A DNA stretch of 64,000 bases from Merdiplasma sp964643295 (GTDB taxonomy: Bacteria; Bacillota; Clostridia; Lachnospirales; Lachnospiraceae): assembly GCA_964643295.1 (NCBI GenBank), contig CAZXSN010000001.1, positions 186,001 to 250,000 of the forward strand, given 5' to 3'. This document shows, one piece after another, positions 1-8,269 of the stretch (position 1 is the stretch's first letter; each line of letters opens with the position of its first letter). The position numbers and the translations under genes were made by a program. The notes below the pieces were generated by a model that saw nothing but the letters and a program-made list of their open reading frames with translations, searched no databases and was not told the DNA's origin.

Positions 1-164
1 CCCCCCGCTGTATCTGCCAGCATTTTCGCGGTCATTTCCGGGGTCATCTTGGTGATGTCGATGTTGCCGCTCATCAGCCAGACTTTCTGCTCCAGGGAAA
101 GTTTGCTGACCAGCTCTTCTGCCTGCTTGGTGAATTCGAGGCGGTATGCCTTATCCGCTCTCAT
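1..164 (-). CDS. Beta-glucosidase-like glycoside hydrolase family 3, N-terminal part
   Basis: The first 54 codons of a leftward gene that runs off the window edge. The start is the ATG at 162-164, with a GGAGGAG ribosome site a few bases upstream (174-180). The predicted start reads MRADKAYRLEFTKQAEELVS and goes on with LSLEQKVWLMSG, which is the usual opening of GH3 enzymes (an LTLEEKxxLxxG-like segment just before the TIM barrel). Family members release terminal sugars from beta-linked oligosaccharides. The catalytic part lies outside the window, so substrate cannot be told. A LacI-type regulator lies immediately upstream on the same strand, and a strong promoter with two operator-like repeats lies between them, so the gene is probably sugar-controlled by that regulator. 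Confidence 0.8.
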   Translation of the reverse strand, partial: MRADKAYRLEFTKQAEELVSKLSLEQKVWLMSGNIDITKMTPEMTAKMLADTAG

Positions 165-206
165 AGTTTCTCTCTCCTCCTTTTTACTGATGATGGGGTT
201 TCTGTT

Positions 207-273
207 CCGTGTACGTTACCGGTTTCAGCCGCAAATCAACGGCCCCTTCACGGGGAACCGTGTACGTTACCGG
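207..273. promoter_or_regulatory. Tandem operator candidates (two copies of CCGTGTACGTTACCGG)
   Basis: The 16-base word CCGTGTACGTTACCGG occurs exactly at 207-222 and 258-273. It is an imperfect palindrome around a central ACGT with CCG/CGG ends, the layout of LacI-family operators. The copies start 51 bases apart, close to five helical turns, and lie between the promoter and the GH3 start codon. Inference: binding of the adjacent LacI-type protein at both sites would block transcript elongation or form a short loop. Confidence 0.65.
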
Positions 274-293
274 CTCCGTTTCTACTATCTCAC

Positions 294-322
294 TTATAAC
301 ATAAATTCAGAAAAGCTGTCAA
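294..322 (-). promoter_or_regulatory. Sigma-A promoter of the GH3 gene
   Basis: Read on the minus strand: TTGACA (317-322), a 17-base spacer, then TTATAA (294-299). The -35 is a perfect consensus and the spacing is ideal. Transcription would start near 287 and run through the two repeats at 258-273 and 207-222 before reaching the GH3 start codon at 164. Confidence 0.75.
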
Positions 323-402
323 TATATTTCGGCAAATTGTAACAATTTTGTAAAAAAGTCGCCAAAGAATTGGCGGAAAGGAAGAAAAAGGAAGAGTCCG
401 GA

Positions 403-1470
403 TTACAGATTCTGGGCAATCTGAATGCTTAAACTGGTGTAGCACAGTTTCTCCTTCGGCACAATGCCGTAAGCGAGATAGTGAAACAGCAGATCAAGAG
501 GCAGCGCTCCCTGTTTTTCCGGTTCCTGGACAATCGTTGCGGAAATGATGCCTTTTCTGATCATTTCGCGCTGACCGGGAACAAGATCATTGGTAATGAT
601 GCGGATGCGGTGATCTTTGTCCGCCCGGGCGATTGCTTCGCAGATCCCATAGTCGCCGGGATTGAGCACGTAGACGATATTGACATCCGGATATTCTTCA
701 AGCATCCTGGCAACAGCCTCGTCGTTTTCCGCCGGTGTGGTGCCGGTTTTTAAGACATCGGTCAGTTTTATCTGCGGATAATGATCCTGGATTTCCTGGC
801 GGAAACCGGCTAAGCGTCCCTTGTGGCTTCCGACCTGTATCACGTCCGGTTGATCAAAGGAAATGTCCTTTGGAACTTCTGAAAACAGACAGACCGTTGA
901 GCGCTCTCCGCCCGCGATGGCGCACAGTCCGGCGGCCAGCCGTCCCGCCTGCACGTAATCACAGCCGACATAGGCAAGATAGTCCGAATCAGGAAAGATA
1001 TCGTTGTAAAAAACGACAGGGCACTGTCTGCTTTCGGCTTTGGCAAGCAAAGACCGGATGAGAGGAGCCGGAATGCCGTGCGTGGCGAGACCGTCAAAAT
1101 CTTCCGCTTCCTTTTCCCGCAGCAGTTCTTCCGCGGAATTTTTGGTCAGGAGAGCATTCAGATCCACGATCAGAAAAATGACCTGCACACCATACTGCTT
1201 GAGATCCTCGGCCTTTTTTTCAGCTGCGGTGAGAATATCCCTGTAAAAAGGATGTCCTGTCGGATCCGGCAGCACAAACAGGAGTTTTAGTTTCTTTTTA
1301 CGCACGGCAAGGCCCTGTGCAGCCCGGTTTGGCTGATAGTCAAGTTCCCGTACGATTGCCTCGATTCTTCTTTTGGTCTGTTCACTGACCATGCCGCGGT
1401 TATGCAGGACACGGTCCACTGTTCCGATGGACACGCCTGCCCGCTGCGCGATTTCTTTGATCGTTGTCAT
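403..1470 (-). CDS. LacI/GalR-family transcriptional regulator
   Basis: A 355-aa regulator. The N-terminus (TTIKEIAQRAGVSIGTVDRV) is a textbook LacI helix-turn-helix, followed by the hinge helix region and a periplasmic-binding-protein-like sensor domain (about residues 60-355) of the ribose/sugar type. The ATG at 1468-1470 is chosen over an in-frame start 69 bases upstream because it has AGGAG six bases before it and because family proteins begin almost at the HTH. The gene ends 238 bases before the GH3 gene on the same strand, with a separate promoter and two operator-like repeats between them. It most likely represses that GH3 gene and is released by a sugar. The effector cannot be read from sequence. 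Confidence 0.88.
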   Translation of the reverse strand: MTTIKEIAQRAGVSIGTVDRVLHNRGMVSEQTKRRIEAIVRELDYQPNRAAQGLAVRKKKLKLLFVLPDPTGHPFYRDILTAAEKKAEDLKQYGVQVIFLIVDLNALLTKNSAEELLREKEAEDFDGLATHGIPAPLIRSLLAKAESRQCPVVFYNDIFPDSDYLAYVGCDYVQAGRLAAGLCAIAGGERSTVCLFSEVPKDISFDQPDVIQVGSHKGRLAGFRQEIQDHYPQIKLTDVLKTGTTPAENDEAVARMLEEYPDVNIVYVLNPGDYGICEAIARADKDHRIRIITNDLVPGQREMIRKGIISATIVQEPEKQGALPLDLLFHYLAYGIVPKEKLCYTSLSIQIAQNL

Positions 1471-2087
1471 TTTTTCTCCTGTCGCAAAACCGGATGTATC
1501 GTGCCGTATGGGAATGCCGGACTTTTTTCGGCACTGCATTTCAGCTCCCCACAGCTTGGCCTGTTATTGGGAATTTATGAGACCTCCATACCACTTCCTG
1601 CTCATGACGGAGCATTTTATTAAGACTTTCACCCACTTTTCTTCAGGATTATCATGGGTGCAAACCTTTGATGCTGTCATGAAACGGCCATTATCCGGGA
1701 GAAACGTAGATACTCATCAGAATCCTTCGTTTCCCGGTCCCAACCTTCCCAAAGGCCTCTGTCCGGCTGCTGATTTCGTTGTTTGTCCTGGCTGCAGCCG
1801 CAGTCAGTTCCGCTCTCTTTGCCCTGAGGGATTTTCTTTCGGGTTTTCAGCAGAATTATAGCATACCTGCCGGAGAATGTAATCAGTGAAATTTTGTTGT
1901 ATTTTCCGCCGTCCCCAAATCTGTGCAGGGGAAGGAAGGTCTGGGCAGACAAAGGAAAAGTGCTGCAGCAGTCAGACGGCAGAAAATGGGTTCGGGATCA
2001 GAAAGGCTGAGAAATCTGCCCGCAGGGAAGAGATGACCAGGAGATCCATCTTCCTTTTGTCGTAAGGATACCGATTCCGGCAGGGTA
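1471..2087. other. Intergenic region, no gene recognised
   Basis: About 617 bases between the LacI-type gene and the acetyltransferase gene. Open frames here have no ribosome site and no family likeness. No convincing hairpin terminator for the acetyltransferase was found. Confidence 0.5.
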
Positions 2088-2582
2088 TCAGGCGGAACGG
2101 GCGGTTTTTTGAAACGCGATTCTTGGCGTTCCGTCTGCTGCCGTGATTTCACCGCAGCGAAGAAACCCGTTTTTTTGCAGCACGTGCTGCATGACCGTGT
2201 TGTCGGCATGCGTGTCAATCCGCAGGTTTTCACACTGGGAGAGCGCCCACTGAAAGCAGAAACGGGCGACGCCCTTTTCTTTGCCGGAGGAAGCGATCCG
2301 GTGAATGACTCCATACGGTTCGTCATTCAGCCACCGGCCGTTACGGATAATGCGGTAGGTCTCATCATCTCCGATGAAAAAGACGAAGACGCCAAGGATT
2401 TCCTCACCATCGGCACACACATACAGACGCCCCAGCACAAGATCCTCTTCCAGGAGATCCTTCTGGGGATACCCGCCTGCCCACTGGGTGGGATTGCCGG
2501 TATTTTTCTGGAATTCTCTGGCGCGGGCATAGATGTCCAGGATCTGGGCAAGATCCTTAAAGGATGCTTTCCGGATATTCAT
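2088..2582 (-). CDS. GNAT-family N-acetyltransferase
   Basis: A 164-aa single-domain GNAT protein. It begins NIRKASFKDLAQILDIYARA, the typical beta1-alpha1 start of the fold. A central hydrophobic strand (EILGVFVFFIGDD) and the segment LRIDTHADNTVMQHVLQKNG, the usual acetyl-CoA-fold C-terminal helix pattern, follow. The start at 2580-2582 is chosen because the fold begins there; an in-frame codon 102 bases upstream would add a tail with no likeness. An AAAGG site lies about nine bases before it. GNAT enzymes move an acetyl group from acetyl-CoA to an amine; the substrate is unknown. It stands alone between other leftward genes with no operon partner. Confidence 0.8.
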   Translation of the reverse strand: MNIRKASFKDLAQILDIYARAREFQKNTGNPTQWAGGYPQKDLLEEDLVLGRLYVCADGEEILGVFVFFIGDDETYRIIRNGRWLNDEPYGVIHRIASSGKEKGVARFCFQWALSQCENLRIDTHADNTVMQHVLQKNGFLRCGEITAADGTPRIAFQKTARSA

Positions 2583-2878
2583 GGCTATGAACCTTTCTGC
2601 GAAAAGGAAACTCTGAGTGCGGCAAAAATGTGCAGCGAAATTTGAAGTGAACTGATTCCTCCCATTTTCCATGTTACTGCTCATCCGATAGGATAAATGC
2701 GGAGGGCTTATTCTTCTGCTGCAAAGCCTTTTGCCCCGCTCATTGAAAGCGGATCGAAGATGCTTACAAAATCTGGCTGATAGGTGACATAAGGAAAGAA
2801 CTTCGCCTGCGGCTGTACAAAGGCCGTCCAGAAAAGGAAGATTCCAGGGCGATCCTGCTTTGGGTTCTGGCGCTTTCT

Positions 2879-3883
2879 TTATTTTTGCCTCAGTTTCTGA
2901 CCGTTTACGATGTTGGCAGGGGTTTCTCCCCGGGAGACTTTCTCAAAAGCGGTCCAGATGTTTGTATGCGCCCGGCGGAACGTGCCGCTGGTGATGCCTC
3001 CCAGATGAGGAGAATACAGCACTTTCTCACGCACCTCTTCCGGCAGATCCACGAGCGGGTGTTTGCTGCTTACGGGTTCCGGCGCGATCGTATCCAGCCC
3101 GGCCCCGGCGATCCAGCCTTCGATCAACGCTTTTCGAAGAGCCAGGTTGTCCACGATTTCACCCCGGGAAGTGTTGATCAGACAGGTGGTGGGCTTCATG
3201 TTCCTTAAAAACGATTCGTTTACCATTCCAGCGGTTTCCGCGTTTGCCGGGATGTGAAGGCTTACCATGTCGCTTTCGGCGGTCAGCTTTTCAAGGGGAA
3301 GATAGGAAACCTGATAGTCCTGTTCCAGCGCGGGAGATTTCCTGGTTTTCGCGCAGTAAAAGACCGGGCATCCGAACGGTTTTAAAAGTCTGGCAAGAGC
3401 TCTGGCGATATCGCCGAATCCGACCAGACCGATCTGACATTCCGAAAGTTCCGTGATCCCCTCCACCATCCGCCGCTCTTTCATCTCAATCTGTCTTCCC
3501 TCCCGCACGGCGGTATCGCCGGGGACCACCGTCCGAAGCAGACCCAGCATCAGCAGAACGGTCTGCTCCGCCACAGCGGAGGCATTGATTCCCTTATTGT
3601 TGCACACGGGGATTCCAAGCTGTGCGGCGGCATCCACATCGATCCCGTTAAAGCCCACGCCCTCGGAATGGATGATGGTAAGGTTCGGCATTTTTGCAAG
3701 CAGTTCGCGGGGGACTTTGGCGATGGCGTCCGCGGCCAGGAAATCGGCGTCAAAGGCCTCTTTCGGATATTCCTCCAAAGGCGCGGACAGATCCACAAAG
3801 ATTTTTTCCACCTGGTTTACAAAGTCTAGATGGGGCATATATTTTTCGTACCGCTTCCGGTTCCCGATAATCAGCGCTTTCAT
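2879..3883 (-). CDS. D-isomer-specific 2-hydroxyacid dehydrogenase
   Basis: A 334-aa NAD-dependent oxidoreductase of the phosphoglycerate dehydrogenase/lactate dehydrogenase fold. The Rossmann nucleotide motif is GLVGFGDIARAL. The catalytic arginine lies in NTSRGEIVDN, the glutamate in DTIAPEPV and the histidine in YSPHLGG, so the active site looks complete. An AAAGGAGG site lies six bases before the ATG at 3881-3883. It lacks the C-terminal ACT domain of long SerA proteins, so it is a short-type enzyme that interconverts a 2-oxoacid and a D-2-hydroxyacid. The substrate is not evident and no pathway partner adjoins it. Confidence 0.87.
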   Translation of the reverse strand: MKALIIGNRKRYEKYMPHLDFVNQVEKIFVDLSAPLEEYPKEAFDADFLAADAIAKVPRELLAKMPNLTIIHSEGVGFNGIDVDAAAQLGIPVCNNKGINASAVAEQTVLLMLGLLRTVVPGDTAVREGRQIEMKERRMVEGITELSECQIGLVGFGDIARALARLLKPFGCPVFYCAKTRKSPALEQDYQVSYLPLEKLTAESDMVSLHIPANAETAGMVNESFLRNMKPTTCLINTSRGEIVDNLALRKALIEGWIAGAGLDTIAPEPVSSKHPLVDLPEEVREKVLYSPHLGGITSGTFRRAHTNIWTAFEKVSRGETPANIVNGQKLRQK

Positions 3884-4148
3884 GAGTTCCTCCTTTCAGC
3901 GGGAAGAAACAATTCCCGCTTTGTTGCCGTTTCTTATTATAGCCGTTTTGTGTTCGTTTTACAATCATGGGTTCCCGCAAAGTGCCGGGGGAACTTTCCG
4001 GTTTCTGTCTGCATTCAGTAGGGAAAGGCGCCTGGAAAAATCCGGAAAATCAGATAAGAGCAATCGGCGGGGAGCAAAAAAGATGGGGACTGGAAAAAAG
4101 AAGAGATGTGTGATATAGTAACGGCGGAAAGGAGGAGATGGCAGAATT

Positions 4149-4739
4149 GTGAAGCGCTATTTTCTGATCGATTATGAAAACGTCAGCGAAGGCGGACTGA
4201 ACGAGCTGACCAGGTTCCAGAAAAAGGATCAGGTGGAAATCTTTTACAGCCGGGATGAACGTCTCCGCCTGGCGACTGCCCGTCAGATTACGGACAGATG
4301 CCAGCTGAAACTGTGCGGACTGGAACCATGCCAGACGAAAAACGCCCTGGATTTCCTGATCTGCTGCAGGGTGGGAAAAATCCTGCAGAAGAACAAAGGA
4401 AAGAGGACCGTGATTGTCATCATCAGCAAGGACAATGGCTTCGCTCCCCTGAAACAGACGGCGGGGGAGAACGCGGAAATCCTTCAGGCAAGTTCTCTGA
4501 AGGATTACTTTGACCAGATTCCCTCTGCCGAGGAGGAATCAAAAGAGACGGACAATCCCGGGCTCCAGGAGGTGTACCTGAAAAAGATGCAGAAGCTGAA
4601 TTTCGGGGACAACACCAGAGGCGTGGTCGACGAGATCATGGCCAGTGCGACCAGTGAGGAACTTGGGAAACGGCTGGCGGCGAAATTCCCCCAAAAGGGG
4701 AAAAACTACTTCAAGATGTTGGAAAACACCAATGTCTGA
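4149..4739 (+). CDS. PIN-like domain protein (putative nuclease)
   Basis: A 196-aa protein starting with GTG. Conserved acidic positions of the PIN/NYN fold are visible: D8 in FLIDYENV, the aspartate of NALDFLI, and SKDNGF. PIN proteins coordinate Mg or Mn with such acids and cut RNA. The last 70 residues (YLKKMQKLNFGDNTRGVVDE...) are a helical tail of unknown role. GGAGGAG lies 11 bases upstream of the GTG, a long gap. A four-codon ORF (4138-4152) starts inside that gap and its stop overlaps the GTG. A likely -10 box, TATAGT, lies upstream near 4115. Nuclease activity is inferred from fold only. Confidence 0.68.
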   Translation: MKRYFLIDYENVSEGGLNELTRFQKKDQVEIFYSRDERLRLATARQITDRCQLKLCGLEPCQTKNALDFLICCRVGKILQKNKGKRTVIVIISKDNGFAPLKQTAGENAEILQASSLKDYFDQIPSAEEESKETDNPGLQEVYLKKMQKLNFGDNTRGVVDEIMASATSEELGKRLAAKFPQKGKNYFKMLENTNV

Positions 4740-5516
4740 TGTTTAACGGCGCATAAAGCAGCATCTGCCCGGATTTGATCGGTCAGACAGCGGCGCGAAA
4801 GAGGGTTAAAAGACCTGCCGGTGAACGTAAAAAAAAGTACGCAGGAGAACAAAAGAGTGCGAAAGGTCTGCTTTTGTCTCCTGGCGGGAACTTTTTTCGT
4901 CCGTATCCGTCAGGACTTTTTCAATCAGAAAGGTTCGCTGTCTTTCGGTTCTTTGCCGCGGCGATTTCTGCGAAGAGCCGTTCGGTAACAGCCGGATAAA
5001 AAGAGTCCGGGAAGGGACTTATTCGGTTTTGTTTTGCAAAAGGGGAAACGAAGGGGAAAAAGGATGCGGCCGGTATTCGCTCCTTTTTCGAAAACAGAAG
5101 GATTCCAGGCGGCAAAGAAGAAAAGAAGAACCGCTTTTCTCTTTCCCGGTGACCGGACTGTTTTCGTACTTCCGTTTCGCCTGCGTTTTTAAGGAACCTT
5201 TGACGGGTTTTTGGATGGACCCGAACTGGCGGTGAAAAAGAAGCAAATCCTCTTGCTTTTCTCCGGCAGTTGGGTTATGATTTTTCACGTGGAGTCAGAT
5301 CTCTTTGGCATCCCTCCTTGTTGGTTTATTGCCTGTGCGCAAAGAATGCGCGGTCAACAGAGATCTGACTCTTTTTCTGCACAGAAAAGACCATCCGGGG
5401 AGAAAGCTCCATCTGTTTCAGGAGGAAAGGACAGATTGAGGACGGGCCGCGCCCCAGGTGTTTCGGCGGGCCCGGTTTGGAGATTCAAGGAATCGTTTCC
5501 GGAAGGGAGAAAAGGT
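4740..5516. other. Long intergenic region, AT-skewed runs plus structured leader
   Basis: About 777 bases without a believable gene. The first 490 bases show only chance reading frames. The stretch 5232-5371 holds two nested inverted repeats (listed separately) and is probably part of the 5' leader of the fusion gene at 5517. Confidence 0.5.
5232..5371 (+). repeat. Nested inverted repeats, probable structured leader RNA
   Basis: First unit: GTGAAAAA (5232-5239) pairs with TTTTTCAC (5281-5288) and encloses AAGCAA (5241-5246) with TTGCTT (5253-5258). Second unit: a perfect 13-bp pair GAGTCAGATCTCT (5292-5304) and AGAGATCTGACTC (5359-5371), followed by TTTTT, enclosing GGCA...TGCC and GCGCA-AAGAA-TGCGC. 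The second unit could act as a terminator or attenuator with a branched top. It does not match a riboswitch class I can name. Confidence 0.6.
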
Positions 5517-7154
5517 ATGTTTGGCGTACATCTTTATGCGCTTGCGAAAGAGGAGGGAAGTCTGGAGACACTGCTTTTAAAGTTAAAGGAAGCGGGGTAT
5601 ACATCTGTGGAGCCAACCGTGGTTTTTAACGGCCCGTCGGCGCTGAGCGCTGCGGGATGGGATCCGCAGACTTTCCGAAAACAGGTTGAGGTTTTTGCCC
5701 GTCTGGGACTGGAAGTTTCCTCTTTGCGTGTGGAGGCATCCGACTGCCAGGAATGCATGCCGGATCTTCTTTCCCTGGTGAAATCCTGCGGGATTTCGCA
5801 GGTCGTCCTTACGCTTTCCTCATCCCATCTGAAAGAAACTTTGGAGGAGTTCGCGCAGAAGTGTGTCAGGCTTGCCCATGCGCTTGCCGGGGAGAACGCG
5901 GAGCTTTTGCTGCGTAATGAACCTGGGGATCTTTCGGAGAAAATCGAAGGATATTCGGTACTGGAGCGGGTGCTTGACCGCTGCGGGGGACTTGTGAAGC
6001 TGCAGTTTGATACGGGCAGCGCTCTGGAGGACGGAGTTGATCCGGAATCTTTTCTGCAGCAGCATTTCTCTTTGATTCGGTCGGTGTGTGTAAGGGATGT
6101 GCGTCCGGAGCGCACTGCGGAGGGCATTTGGAAGAGTACGGCGCTGGGGCAGGGCCTTCTGGATGCGGATGCCTGTGTGCGGTTTGCGCTTTCCCATCAC
6201 TGTTTGCAGATCGTGGATCCGGGAGACATTAGCAGCGGGAACCTGGAAGAAGCATGCGTATCCTGCGCCCTGTTAAAACGTCTTGCCGCAGGATATGATC
6301 ATCCGGTGAGCTTTCTGGAGATTTTGAACGTGGAGACCGGGGAGCGAAAGGTCCTGAAGAGATTTGATACGATCATCGAGGCGCCCAACTGGAGCAGGGA
6401 CAAAAAACTGATCTACAATTCCGCGGGTCTTCTTTACAGCTTTGACCTTCAGACGGGGGAGATTTCCCCGGTAAATACGGGAACGTGCCGAAACTGCAAC
6501 AATGATCATGTCTTTTCCCCTGATCAGCGCATGCTTGGCGTAAGCTGCAGTCCGCAGGACTCTTATGAATCGCAGATCTTTATCGTGGATTTGTCTGACG
6601 GGTCTGCAAGACAGGTCACGGCGAAACCCTACAGTTTCCTGCACGGCTGGTCTCCCGACGGCAGGATGCTTTCCTACTGTGCGCTGGGACGGCAGGGGAA
6701 CGGCATAGGCGGAGACATCTGTATCATTCCGGCTAAGGGAGGGGAGGAAAGACGCCTGACAGACGGGGAAGGATATAATGACGGCCCGGAATTTTCCCCG
6801 GATGGAAAGTATATCTGGTTTAACTCGACCAGGTCCGGCAGGATGCAGATCTGGCGGATGCGCTCAGATGGGACCAATCCGCAGCAGATGACCGATACGC
6901 CGTACAATGACTGGTTTGCGCATGTGTCCCCGGACGGGGAAAAGGTGGTCTACCTGTCCTTCTATCCGGATGAACTGAGGCCGGAAGAGCATCTGCCCAA
7001 CAAAAACGTGGCGCTTTGGTGCATGGATGCGGAGGGGAAAAATTTACGGTGCCTGCACCGGCTCTTTGGCGGGCAGGGGACGATCAATGTGAATTCCTGG
7101 TCCCCGGACAGCCGCTGGATCGCCTTTGTCTCCTACGCGGGAGGAACGCTTTAG
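5517..7154 (+). CDS. Fusion of sugar-isomerase-like TIM barrel with TolB/PD40 beta-propeller
   Basis: A 545-aa protein made of two families usually encoded separately. Residues 1 to about 258 resemble the xylose-isomerase-like/AP endonuclease 2 barrel used by sugar phosphate isomerases and epimerases (MFGVHLYALAKEEG, SVEPTVV, LQFDTGSA). Residues from about 262 to the end are a PD40/WD40-like propeller with repeated SPDG blades (SPDGRMLSY, SPDGKYIWF, SPDGEKVVY, SPDSRWIAF), as in TolB and oligogalacturonate lyase relatives. The barrel's usual HxKD metal segment reads VCVRD, so one metal ligand seems lost. The ATG at 5517 follows AAAAGG; an in-frame extension upstream has no family likeness. There is no signal peptide, so it is probably cytoplasmic. 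Reaction unknown. Confidence 0.75.
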   Translation: MFGVHLYALAKEEGSLETLLLKLKEAGYTSVEPTVVFNGPSALSAAGWDPQTFRKQVEVFARLGLEVSSLRVEASDCQECMPDLLSLVKSCGISQVVLTLSSSHLKETLEEFAQKCVRLAHALAGENAELLLRNEPGDLSEKIEGYSVLERVLDRCGGLVKLQFDTGSALEDGVDPESFLQQHFSLIRSVCVRDVRPERTAEGIWKSTALGQGLLDADACVRFALSHHCLQIVDPGDISSGNLEEACVSCALLKRLAAGYDHPVSFLEILNVETGERKVLKRFDTIIEAPNWSRDKKLIYNSAGLLYSFDLQTGEISPVNTGTCRNCNNDHVFSPDQRMLGVSCSPQDSYESQIFIVDLSDGSARQVTAKPYSFLHGWSPDGRMLSYCALGRQGNGIGGDICIIPAKGGEERRLTDGEGYNDGPEFSPDGKYIWFNSTRSGRMQIWRMRSDGTNPQQMTDTPYNDWFAHVSPDGEKVVYLSFYPDELRPEEHLPNKNVALWCMDAEGKNLRCLHRLFGGQGTINVNSWSPDSRWIAFVSYAGGTL

Positions 7155-7260
7155 GAATCGGGGCAGTTCTTTGAGGACGTTCAAGGCATAAAAAGCGGGC
7201 AGCCAGGCGGGGAAAATAAAAAACGCTGCGCGGCTGGCGCTTTTGCACAGAGGATAAAAG

Positions 7261-7287
7261 GCCCTGCCTTGCTTAGCAAGGCAGGGC
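7261..7287 (-). terminator. Bidirectional hairpin terminator
   Basis: GCCCTGCCTTGC (7261-7272), loop TTA, GCAAGGCAGGGC (7276-7287): a perfect 12-bp stem. On the minus strand it is followed by CTTTTAT and ends the OhrR/flavodoxin operon; on the plus strand a weaker T tract follows and it may also end the fusion gene transcript. Confidence 0.75.
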
Positions 7288-7366
7288 GGGAAGGATGGTT
7301 TTTGTTTGGCCGCTGCAGAAGCGGGTTTTCATAAGGGAGTGTAAAGTCAGTCCAAAGGACCGCCTT

Positions 7367-7825
7367 TTATTCGGGGGCGGGATCGGCTCTTTTACGCAGT
7401 TTTCCCAGCACCTCATAGAGCAGACTGTAGAGCAGCTGCGCTTCCCGCGGCTCTAAATCCACGCAGGCGGCAAGATGAGGCGGCACCGACAGAGCCTGTT
7501 CGCGCAGTGCTTCCCCGGCGGCGGTGAGGGAGACAATTAAATCCCGCTCATCTTCCTTTGAGCGGTGTCTTGTCACATACCCCTTTTCCTCCAGCCGTTT
7601 CAGCAGAGGCGTTAAGGTGCTGGAATCCAGATACAGATACTTTCCGACTTCCTTCACCTTCAGTTCCTTATGCTCCCACATCACCATCATGGTGATATAC
7701 TGCGTATAGGTAAGATCCAGCCTTTCCAGATAGGGCCGGTATGCATTCACGATTTCCTTCGCACAGGCATACAGGGGAAAACAAAGCTGGTTTTCCAGTT
7801 TTAATGGGTCGAATTGATCCGCCAT
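7367..7825 (-). CDS. MarR-family organic peroxide sensor, OhrR-like
   Basis: A 152-aa winged-helix regulator. The opening LENQLCFPLYACAKEI matches the OhrR signature and places the reactive cysteine at residue 15, as in Bacillus OhrR. The wing region is LDSSTLTPLLKRLEEKGYVTR and the strand after it KEDERDLIVSLT. OhrR represses peroxide-defence genes until Cys15 is oxidised by organic hydroperoxide. Here it is the last gene of a leftward operon that begins with a glutathione peroxidase, so it very probably autoregulates that operon through the inverted repeat at 9646-9665. The role is inferred from family and context. Confidence 0.84.
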   Translation of the reverse strand: MADQFDPLKLENQLCFPLYACAKEIVNAYRPYLERLDLTYTQYITMMVMWEHKELKVKEVGKYLYLDSSTLTPLLKRLEEKGYVTRHRSKEDERDLIVSLTAAGEALREQALSVPPHLAACVDLEPREAQLLYSLLYEVLGKLRKRADPAPE

Positions 7826-7840
7826 TGTACGCTCTTTTCC

Positions 7841-8248
7841 TTATGATGCCATTCTCTTTGCAAAGGCGGCTGCCGCCTTGCAGTCCTCCTCATTCGGTCT
7901 GCCCTTATGGAGCACCCCGAAAGAACCCCGGCAGGAAAACTCCTCCTTCGCAAGGGGAATGTTCTTTTTCTCAAACAGGTTTTCTACGTATTTGCGGATG
8001 GACTTGACCGCTGCAGAGGTGCAAAACAGAGCAACTCTGCCGACAGGTACGCCGATGCCGTTTATAAAGGCCTTGACTTTGTCATCCACATCGAAGGCAT
8101 ACGGAGCGGTGCCAAGAAACAGAAGATCCACTTTTTCGGGAAGCGGTTCGGATACCGGCTTCGCCGGAACGCCCACGGCTTTGGAAATGGCCTCGGCGAT
8201 CTTTTTTGTATTGCCTCCTCTTGAATAATAGCGTATTGCGATCTTCAT
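7841..8248 (-). CDS. Flavodoxin-like protein (short)
   Basis: A 135-aa flavodoxin-fold protein. The phosphate-binding loop is RYYSRGGNTKKIAEAI at the N-terminus, the variant in which a glycine pair replaces the classic SxTGNT. The second flavin loop is LFLGTAPYAFDVDDKV. It carries electrons as an FMN protein or acts as a small quinone/nitro reductase. It lies 15 bases from the regulator gene and 21 from the second flavodoxin gene, so all are co-transcribed. In an anaerobe it may supply electrons to the peroxidase system encoded upstream; that partner role is inference. Confidence 0.82.
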   Translation of the reverse strand: MKIAIRYYSRGGNTKKIAEAISKAVGVPAKPVSEPLPEKVDLLFLGTAPYAFDVDDKVKAFINGIGVPVGRVALFCTSAAVKSIRKYVENLFEKKNIPLAKEEFSCRGSFGVLHKGRPNEEDCKAAAAFAKRMAS

Positions 8249-8269
8249 GTCAAACCCTCTTTACCCTTT

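Noticed and set aside
5211..5516. Upstream extension of the barrel/propeller fusion protein by 102 residues
   Set aside because: No family likeness, it runs through the structured repeats, and a ribosome site and family-like start occur at 5517.
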